Below, piece by piece: positions 6,376 through 12,848 of a stretch of 12,848 nucleotides of DNA. Below the pieces are notes generated by a model. It saw only the letters and a program-made list of their open reading frames with translations. It did no database searches and had not been told where the DNA came from. Origin of the DNA: Ophioceras dolichostomum (lineage: Eukaryota; Ascomycota; Sordariomycetes; Magnaporthales; Ophioceraceae); NCBI GenBank assembly GCA_003049485.1, contig PYST01000605.1, positions 1 to 12,848 on the forward strand. The letters run 5' to 3'. Within the stretch, counting starts at the first letter, position 1. Each line of letters begins with the position of its first letter. Made by a program: the position numbers and the translations under genes.

Positions 6376-8382
6376 TCACCGAGAGCGGACATTTTCGATG
6401 ACGACCTGTCAACGGCACGCATGGGAAATTAGCTATCTCTGGTGTAGCACAGGAGTTCAAGATTCGGATGGATGCACTGCGACTCACGTCTAGCTTCCCC
6501 ATCGACAGACCCTTGCTTTGGGCTTCGGCCTTGGCTACTTCCAGTGCTGCGGTGAGGTCGCCCTGGTCGGCGATGGTGATCCAGTCGGGATCGCCGCCGT
6601 CCTCGTCCGGGTCGGCGAATTTGATGTCGAAATCGCCAGGGAAGTTCCAGATGCCGCGGAGGTCGTTTTTAAAGGTCTTGAATTTGTAGTTCACGTCAAG
6701 CAAAAGAATCCTCTTGTCGGTGTATTTCGCCTTGACCTTGATGACCGTGACCTGGGGCGCCTCCGGCCTCCGTGCCTGCCCACGCGACGAGCCAGACATA
6801 GAATTGGTGGCCGTCCGACGATTGGAGTTGGGCTGGATCATCTCGAAGTCCCGCTCGTCGTACGATCCGTCTTCGCTGTCCTCCTCGTCGAACCGCTCGG
6901 TATTGCGACGTTGAGGGCCGCCGCCGTAGTTGGCGTAGACGTCGTCGAGATATGCAGGCTCCTCCTCCTCTTCCGCGCGCGGCAGCCTCCGCGAGTCACC
7001 CCGTTGTGACATTCCGCGTGAGGGGGTGGCCGAAGCAGCTCTCGACGGGCGGGCGCGTTGATCTTGTGGAGAGGTCCGCTCGTAACGGTCGTTGGGCCTC
7101 GCCTTATCGATATTAAGCTTGGCCGGCATCGGCTTGGGCCCGTTGCGGACGGAGGCACCCCGGCTCATGGCCGGCTTATCGTTCTCGGGCGGCGGTGTGG
7201 GCGGAAACATGTTACGATTGGTCGGGGGCTCCGACTGTTGCCTGCGGCTCTGCAGCCCGGGCTTGACGAGGTTCGTCGCCGCGAACGAGATGTTGTCCGC
7301 TGGGCGGTCGTCCTTCACATCTAGCTTTCCGGCATTCTTGATCTCGGATCCAGCGAATCCGGTAAAGGCATTGGCCCTGTCCGACGCTGCGACCAAGCGC
7401 GCCTTGCCCAGGTAGTCCTTCGTCTTGAGGTTGCGCACCTTGGCGTCGTTGGGCCGGTACACCACTCCGACTGGAATCGAGAACACCGTGTATCCCTGCA
7501 AAGACCCAACGGTGAGCGTTCCGCGTTCCATGCAGGCCTCAGATCGCAACGCACGCGGGTAACGCGGACGGACGGTGAGGAAGGGACGGAAGGCAGGGAG
7601 GGGTATTCTGCATGAGGGATGGACTACTCACCTCGGCTTCTTCCCGAATCGCATCGTCAATGACATTATGGTCATCCACCACCTTCTCTTGCACGGCATA
7701 CCTCAAGTCCTGCATGCCGGCATCCTTTTGCTGGAGATAGATGTAGCAGAGGCCGCGGTTGAACAGGACCTCGCACGAATAGAGCTTGAACATGAGGCCC
7801 AGCTGCGCGTAGTCAATCATAGTGTTGCCGCGAAGGTAAAGGAGGGTATCATTGAAGTTCGCGAGGGCCTCTTCGAAGTCGCCGAGCAGGAAGTTAGAAA
7901 CACCCTGTTGGAAGTACGCGACGGCGAGGTACTGGTCCAGTTTGATGGCTCGTTGGTACGCCTCAACCTGCAATTCCCCGGTTGTACCGTTAGTGAAAAG
8001 CGACGCCGACTCGCCTCATCTCGCCTCGTCACGCCTCACCTCGTCAGCACGAGGCGAGTGTGCGAGACGACACAGAAGCGGACCTGAAAGTGAATCGCGG
8101 ATGTGAAGAACGTACGGCCTTGTCGTGTTCACCGAGTGTGGCGTGGATGACACCCATGTTGAACAGGATCTTGGAAGTGTCCGAAATCTTGTCGAAGTCG
8201 GCCAGCGCTTCCTCGAATTCGCTGTTGTCGTAGCGTGCGAGGGCCGTGACCCATGTTTCTATCTCCTGTTGGGCGTGTAGGTACTATGTGAGCACGGTGT
8301 GGCCTCCAGAAGCCACGCAGGAGCAGCGGAAGGAGTATGAAGTGTGAAGGGAAAATTCCCGACGAACCTGCTTGAGAGACAT
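6376..8382 (-). CDS. noxR: NADPH oxidase regulator NoxR (p67phox-like)
   Basis: Exons on the minus strand: 8382-8368, 8265-8116, 7967-7632, 7495-6488 and 6405-6376 (1539 nt, 512 aa). Introns are 102, 148, 136 and 82 nt. NoxR is the cytosolic activator of fungal NoxA/NoxB, acting with Rac, and through its PB1 domain binds the polarity proteins Cdc24 and Bem1 (family knowledge). The joins give MSLKQ|EIETWVTALARYDN, GEHDKA|VEAYQRAIKL and REEAE|GYTVFSIPVGVVYRPN, all family-typical. TPR helices span about residues 8-153. The activation segment is about 168-216, including LKTKDYLGKARLVAASD. A long disordered linker with an acidic run (342-346) follows. PB1 spans about 415-508, with basic first-strand lysines (IKVKAKY) and an acidic OPCA motif (DPDEDGGDPDW). 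No SH3 domain is present, as is usual in fungal NoxR. The last exon (VVIENVRSR) completes a beta strand. It is the least certain join, because retaining intron 4 leaves the frame open down to 6068. Confidence 0.9.
8020..8058. repeat. 10-bp perfect inverted repeat inside noxR intron 2
   Basis: CTCGCCTCGT (8020-8029) and ACGAGGCGAG (8049-8058) are exact reverse complements separated by 19 nt. They lie in the 148-nt intron (7968-8115), between the donor and the CTAAC branch site near 7987. Further CGCCTC copies at 8011-8017 and 8032-8037 could pair alternatively with the same 3' arm. Confidence 0.75.
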
Positions 8383-8560
8383 GGCGAAAGTGCAATCCTT
8401 TGAGGCTGATTCCGCCTGACGTCTCGATCGAAAATGTGAGGGAGGAAGATCACACTGGCGAGAGGGCTCGTTCTACTGTTTGTTGGCCGGTCGAAGAGTC
8501 GAGCTGGGACAGCCAAAATCAGTTCACGGGAGGGACTGTTCAATGGTTAATATGATCGGT

Positions 8561-8584
8561 GCTGGCTGGCTGGCTGGCTGGCTG
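8561..8584. repeat. (GCTG)6 tetranucleotide microsatellite
   Basis: Six perfect GCTG units lie about 180 bp upstream of the noxR start codon. Shorter GCTG runs recur at 9471-9485 and near 10194-10208. Confidence 0.85.
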
Positions 8585-9142
8585 CACGCAGCGCTCGGTT
8601 CCGGGAGGGGGTGTTCCCCGCTTTTCCCTCTCGTCGTTCTCTTTTTCTCTCACGCTCCGCACCAGTCTTGTCCCCCACCTCTCGATGCCTTTCAATACTC
8701 TATGTAAGTGATGAGATTGTTTTTAGTGCGTCCTTGGCGGCTGGTCACGGCGGATGCGACTTGGATCGGTCTGGCGTGATCAAAAGACGATGTCCCCTCC
8801 TATGGGCGATTTGATTGATGATTGATTTGGTATCCGGTTGATTACTGGCCGCTGCAGTCTCATTCGAGTCGTCTTTCCAACGAGGACGGTGGGTGGTCGC
8901 TGGTTGAGAGCAAGACACAGACTTAAAGTTTTGGTTCCGACAGCGTGCTGCAAGGAGGGTCCAAGACTTGCCGAGTTGAAATGTAGTGCGCGCAGCCAAC
9001 AATAGGGCCAAATGAAGCACTTGATGGGTTGATGGGATAGAGAGTGCTGGAGCCACGAAAATAGCAGGCAGCCAGGCTGGCAGTTGGCAGCACAGGCGAA
9101 TGCAGTCGGGCGGTCGGTTCGGCGATCGGAAAGGACAGGATT

Positions 9143-9180
9143 TTGGTCGGCGGCAATGTTGGTCGGCGGCAATGTTGGTC
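9143..9180. repeat. 16-bp tandem repeat, 2.4 copies
   Basis: The unit TTGGTCGGCGGCAATG occurs at 9143-9158 and 9159-9174 without mismatch, followed by its first six bases (9175-9180). Perfect identity suggests a recent local duplication. Confidence 0.85.
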
Positions 9181-10446
9181 TGATGCCTTTGTGGTTGTTG
9201 GTTTTGCGAAGGAGCAACAAGCAAAGCGAGTGAGTGAATGAGTGGGCGGACTAGCAGGATGAGGATGAGGACGAAGAGCCAGCGTCTATTTCCCAAGAGG
9301 AGGATGATATTCAAAATTGTGGTTTCTTTTTTGGCTTCTTGGTATGTGGGAAAGGAGGAAACCAGTTACGACTGCCCGGGAAATGGGGGAGGGAGAGGGT
9401 GAGTGCACGGAAACAGTGACGAAGCGAGGGGTGCGTTTCTAAGTCTCGGACTTGGGGCTAACACGGCTGGGCTGGCTGGCTGGCTAACTTCAAACTTGGG
9501 GGAGGTACAGCCAATTACGGTACCAGCTGTACATTATGCGAAGTCGATGCGATTTGCGCGACCGGATCTGGGAGGTTAAAAAGCCCTGGGAGCCCAGGCT
9601 GGCCGTCGAGTGGGAGGGCAAGGTTCTGGGGTCACCAATCGGTCAGGGGGGAAGGGACGAGAAACGCTCAAGGCGTCCAGGGGAGGGGGAAGGGGGTGCA
9701 CCGAGGTCGTACTCTGTCTTCCGTACTTCGATCACTATGACCCAGTCCCTCCAGCGTTGTTTGGGCGCAGGCTCACAGGCTTAGGCGGGAAACATGAAGG
9801 TCAAGCTTAGGAAATGCCATTCGTGAGAAGAACTGACTTGAACTTACCCACACTAACACCATACATGGCAGATGGAGGGTGGTATGTGATGAATGCACTC
9901 ATCGGAAGTCTTGCGCGGTGCTCGATCAAGCTCAGGGGACACTGTCGATCTGGGTATAACCTTACGAATCCTGCGAACCCTTCCATCACGGAAGTGGGTG
10001 GGGTAGGGAAGCCAGTGGAAGACGGTACAGGACAGGGGGAGGCAATCGAACGTTTTGGGTGCTCGAGATCGAACCACCCTCGAATGTTCGCATGGCGAAC
10101 CTGGCAATGTGAAAATCGATCAGCACCAGAGATGCTCGATTTGTAGGCTCAACGGAGACTCTGCCCGTCCGTTCTGACCCGTGCCGTTTCTGCGGCTGGC
10201 GGGGCTGGCTGATGAGCTGGAAGGAAGGACTGATCTCGTTGAACAGAACGTTCCAAGCCAGTGGCGGGCCCCATGTCTGGTCGGGTCCCTGGCAGACGGC
10301 GGTTAGAGGGCCTGTCTCATGCGGCCGCGTGGAGCGAGACCCTCAAGCAGATTGGCATTCTTAGGCCTGGCGTCTCGGGCATGCGAGATCCATCGATCCT
10401 GACATTGATTGAACGACATCACTTCTGTCTTCGTACATACGACGTA

Positions 10447-10496
10447 TCTACCTTACCTTACCTAAGGTGTACCTACCTTAGTTTGGTACCTACCTT
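10447..10496. repeat. TACCTA/TACCTTA-rich cluster
   Basis: Degenerate repeats of TACCTTA and TACCTACC are packed into 50 bp, including TACCTTACCTTACCTAAGGT and TACCTACCTTAG. Similar words recur in other intergenic parts of the window (301-330, 4492-4506, 11486-11520, 12370-12412, 12532-12556, 12620-12647). Confidence 0.7.
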
Positions 10497-10919
10497 CATG
10501 TTGTCGGGACTCATTGTTGGTGAGTGCTGCTGGGGCACTAGATAGGAGGCAGAGGATGTTGTGTTCCTCCTCCGGACTAATGGCTCACGTTTCTCCTTTC
10601 CATGGAGTCGCGACGCGATTGACGTGCAGCACCCTCGGTCACTAACATCTTGCAACCATTCGAATCCCAGCCCTTGTCTCCCTCCCATGCACCAAGTGTT
10701 CCAAGATCCGAGACCGGGCCCTGATTGGCCTCAAGGACGGGTCTTGCGCAGTCCACTCTCTCACATGAGGCGTTCCAAGGGCGGCTACCGTCCTTCCCAC
10801 CAATCCAATTCACCGCCCAGTCCGCTTGGCTGAACCACGTCCACCACACCACCGTTTTGACCTTTGGAGAAGGTTCCCTCTGATCACAGGGTAACTCTAA
10901 GATTATACAGCAGTGGATG

Positions 10920-10966
10920 CTTTCCTTTTTTTCTATTTCTTTTTTTTTTTCTTTCTTTTTTTCTTT
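10920..10966. repeat. Pyrimidine tract, 47 nt
   Basis: The plus strand is almost entirely T and C, with a single A at 10935, and includes a run of ten or more T. It could be promoter-associated for a plus-strand transcript or simple low-complexity DNA. No gene follows within 1 kb. Confidence 0.7.
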
Positions 10967-12089
10967 ACGAAAGAAATATCCAAGTCCAGAATTTTAATTC
11001 ACCATGCGACACAAACAATCAAATCGTGAACCTGCCGATGTAGGTCGGTAGGTGCGCAAATATTTGTGCGAATCCGCAGTACCCGTGAGGTTGCTTTCGG
11101 TGGTTGCCTCACTTCCTCCACATTCCACGCGCCGAGGTATCACCTTTTTTTGTGATGACATCTACAGCAGTCACACTCGTAGCGAGCTGCAGACGTGGAA
11201 GCTGTGAAAGGGGATCCACCCCGTGTGATATTGGCACTCTTTGCAGATTTACATAGTCTGGCAAGCTCGCTTTTCTAAGGAAGATGCGGGTGACCAGAAA
11301 GCTCGGCGGATGTGACCAACTTCAACAGGGCCAGTTCCTTTTTTTTGGAATTTTTTATTTTTTTTTCAGCTTCCTCTTGGGGAGGGTGGGAATGATTCCC
11401 CAAACTTCTAAGAAAGACGGCCACTTTCAGGCTGGGAGCTGGGAGGGTAAGAGGATGCGTCGAACGGAGCACACATGCAATGGCAACCTACCGGATACCT
11501 AGAGGTACCAAAGGTACCTACTTACAGATGTATGTCCTGCTCACTTATATTGGTCCTTTCATGTACGTTAAGGTACGGGCTCCTTATTACTGGTACAACC
11601 AAACGTGGCCCGCCCACATTGGTAAGGTACTACCTGGGTCAGGTAGTTTCGTGGTCTGCGAGGTTCCGGTTCCATCAATACCTGGGGAACTGGCGAAGTG
11701 TGGTCGCACGTCAGCCATCAGGTTGATTGGTTAGGTAGAGGGGACGAGAATTATTCCTGAGATGGAACCAAATGGCTGGTAGCTGTCGCACACAGTTGAC
11801 GCTGTGTGTACCTACATACTGTTAGGTGCAGATGGCTGTCTTGCGTTCTGAAATCTTCCCTCTCGCGGGCTGCGTGTCCACGCGGAAAACGGACTGGAGG
11901 TCCAGTCATGCCAAAGAACGTTCCTCGAATGCAGAACCGGAGAATTCCATCGAGGATCGGCAAGTGGGGTCTGCAGTCTGCGGCAGTGGCTGAGGACTCC
12001 GAAACTCGCTAGCAGTTCAGCCTGTTTGACAAGTCTTTCCTGTGGGAAAATACGGGAGGACGTGCAATGCATAAAAGAATCAAGAATTG

Positions 12090-12156
12090 CAGGACGCGGG
12101 CAGGATCAAGGGATAACATACACTCTGATCTTGCAAAGTGCAATCTGCCCGTCCTG
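12090..12156. repeat. Inverted repeat with 2-nt bulge
   Basis: CAGGACGCGGGCAG (12090-12103) can pair with CTGCCCGTCCTG (12145-12156): twelve base pairs with two unpaired bases in the left arm and a 41-nt loop. Inside the loop, TTGCA-AAG-TGCAA (12132-12144) forms a smaller dyad. No ORF or known RNA family is evident. Confidence 0.6.
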
Positions 12157-12535
12157 ACTCCTGACTGAGCCTAACGATGACTGTCCGCTTGCTTGCCTGC
12201 TATCGCCTTCACTCCACTGTCATTCATCCGCACCCTCTCCGGAATCTTCCATCGTCTCGGCTTCGGGCCGCCGTCGAGATCCACGTCTCCACAGCCAGCC
12301 AACCTCCAGCCTGTACTGACGGGTTAGCGATCTCGATTGCCTAACGCCTGCATGCGATTCAGTCCCTTGCTAGGTACATGTGAGTAGGTAGATAGTAGTC
12401 AGAACCTACCTATGCGTATTGACCGACTGATCAACAACGGCGGCTATATTCTAACCATCCATGTATTCCGGCTTCCTAGTGTGCTTTATTTCAAACTTGC
12501 AAAGCCCTCCGCCATCAGACGTTTTTCATGTGGTA

Positions 12536-12556
12536 GGTACCTGGGTACCTGGGTAC
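12536..12556. repeat. GGTACCTG tandem repeat, 2.6 copies
   Basis: GGTACCTG is repeated at 12536-12543 and 12544-12551, followed by GGTAC (12552-12556). It carries overlapping GGTACC palindromes and is preceded by a TAGGTA word at 12534-12539. Confidence 0.8.
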
Positions 12557-12848
12557 ACGTTCAAAGGGGGGCTTTCGCGAGCAAAACCGCGTGCCACCAG
12601 ATGTACGGAGAAGACTACTAACCTACCTTGGCACCTACCTACCTATTGCGGGACTCCTGGTGTCGATTTTCCACGGAACCAGGCGGGAAGAAGGTGTTGC
12701 GACCTTTCAGAGTCAAGGATGCGTAGGCACCACTGTCGTCTCATCACCCTTGCTGCTGTCACTGCCGTTGCCTTCCGGTCTGCAGTTGGTGGGACGATTC
12801 GAAATGTTTCGCGTTCTACACGCCGCCTCCAGCGCCCTCCCCCCCCTC

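Larger units (their letters stand above)
8383..9535 (-). promoter_or_regulatory. Upstream region of noxR (5' UTR and promoter)
   Basis: No gene is supported here, so it should contain the noxR leader and promoter. On the noxR strand the most pyrimidine-rich stretch, of the kind often seen before fungal transcription starts, is about 9340-9410, which would imply a leader near 1 kb. A second pyrimidine-rich stretch, on the opposite strand, is at about 8617-8700. The (GCTG)6 tract, a second GCTG run at 9471-9485 and the 16-bp tandem repeat at 9143-9180 lie inside. The 189-codon minus-strand ORF (8745-9314) has no recognisable domain and is treated as non-coding. Where the promoter ends cannot be read from sequence alone. 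Confidence 0.4.
9536..12848. other. Gene-free stretch to the right edge
   Basis: I see no supported protein or RNA gene in these 3.3 kb. The open frames are short (at most about 110 codons), overlap on both strands and have no domain-like sequence. A look for tRNA T-arm motifs (GTTCGAAT and similar) on both strands gave no foldable candidate. Contents are the pyrimidine tract at 10920-10966, T-rich patches at 11338-11368, TACCTA/TAGGTA clusters from 10.4 to 12.65 kb, and an inverted repeat at 12090-12156. An ATG at 12804 opens a frame (MFRVLHAASSALPPL) that reaches the window edge and could be the start of another gene. Confidence 0.5.

Noticed and set aside
6518..7009. 163-codon plus-strand ORF inside noxR
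   Set aside because: It is antisense to exon 4 of noxR, whose PB1 domain is clear on the other strand.
4600..8382. A redox gene cluster formed by the HHE gene and noxR
   Set aside because: The two are convergent neighbours with no shared promoter. Adjacency alone in a core-gene region does not support a functional cluster.
8745..9314. 189-codon minus-strand ORF upstream of noxR, with a hydrophobic start
   Set aside because: There are overlapping ORFs in another frame, it includes a tandem repeat, and no family is recognised. More likely noxR leader or promoter.
10061..10100. GGTTCGATC-like motif on the minus strand as a possible tRNA T-arm
   Set aside because: The flanking bases do not form a 5-bp T stem, and no acceptor or anticodon arm fits around it.
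9814..10146. 110-codon plus-strand ORF in the gene-free stretch
   Set aside because: Its composition looks random, a similar ORF overlaps on the other strand, and there is no domain or splice pattern extending it.
12177..12344. Short plus-strand ORF beginning MTVRLLACYRLH
   Set aside because: Fifty-five residues with no recognisable features, in a pyrimidine-rich region with no supporting splice sites.

Overview
The window looks like nuclear DNA of a filamentous ascomycete (Pezizomycotina), most likely a Sordariomycete. The evidence is: spliceosomal introns of 78-148 bp with GT..AG ends and CTNAC-type branch sites; fungal-specific families, above all the NADPH oxidase regulator NoxR and a fungal-type Rad9 with a C-terminal FGLF tail; and intergenic DNA sprinkled with TACCTA/TAGGTA words. 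The taxonomic call is inference from protein resemblance, not from a search.

Layout, left to right, with strands strictly alternating: (1) 7-149 (-), first coding exon of prephenate dehydrogenase (TYR1), running off the left edge; (2) 607-1827 (+), an intronless seven-bladed RCC1-like protein of the ATS1/KTI13 type; (3) 2045-4023 (-), a seven-exon RAD9/DDC1-type subunit of the 9-1-1 DNA-damage clamp, reassembled here from pieces in several frames, including a GC-AG intron and a 27-nt last exon; (4) 4600-5506 (+), a two-exon hemerythrin (HHE) domain protein with a probable mitochondrial presequence; (5) 6376-8382 (-), a five-exon NoxR (p67phox-like) regulator with N-terminal TPRs and a C-terminal PB1 domain, reassembled with a 15-nt first and a 30-nt last coding exon. 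TYR1/ATS1 and RAD9/HHE are divergent pairs that share 457-bp and 576-bp intergenic regions. ATS1/RAD9 and HHE/NoxR are convergent.

From 8383 to the right edge (about 4.5 kb) I find no gene I can support. The left part must contain the noxR 5' UTR and promoter. The rest holds simple repeats, a long pyrimidine tract, one bulged inverted repeat and a concentration of TACCTA/TAGGTA words. The last 45 bases might begin a new plus-strand gene.

The genes do not form a pathway or an obvious cluster: amino-acid biosynthesis, tRNA/translation or tubulin-related regulation, DNA-damage checkpoint, a metal-binding protein and ROS signalling sit side by side as in ordinary core fungal synteny. I see no convincing undescribed system. 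The items worth checking are the splice structures (GC-AG intron, micro-exons, the stop codon that coincides with an acceptor), a C20A12 tract between convergent genes, an intronic hairpin in noxR, and the long gene-free stretch.
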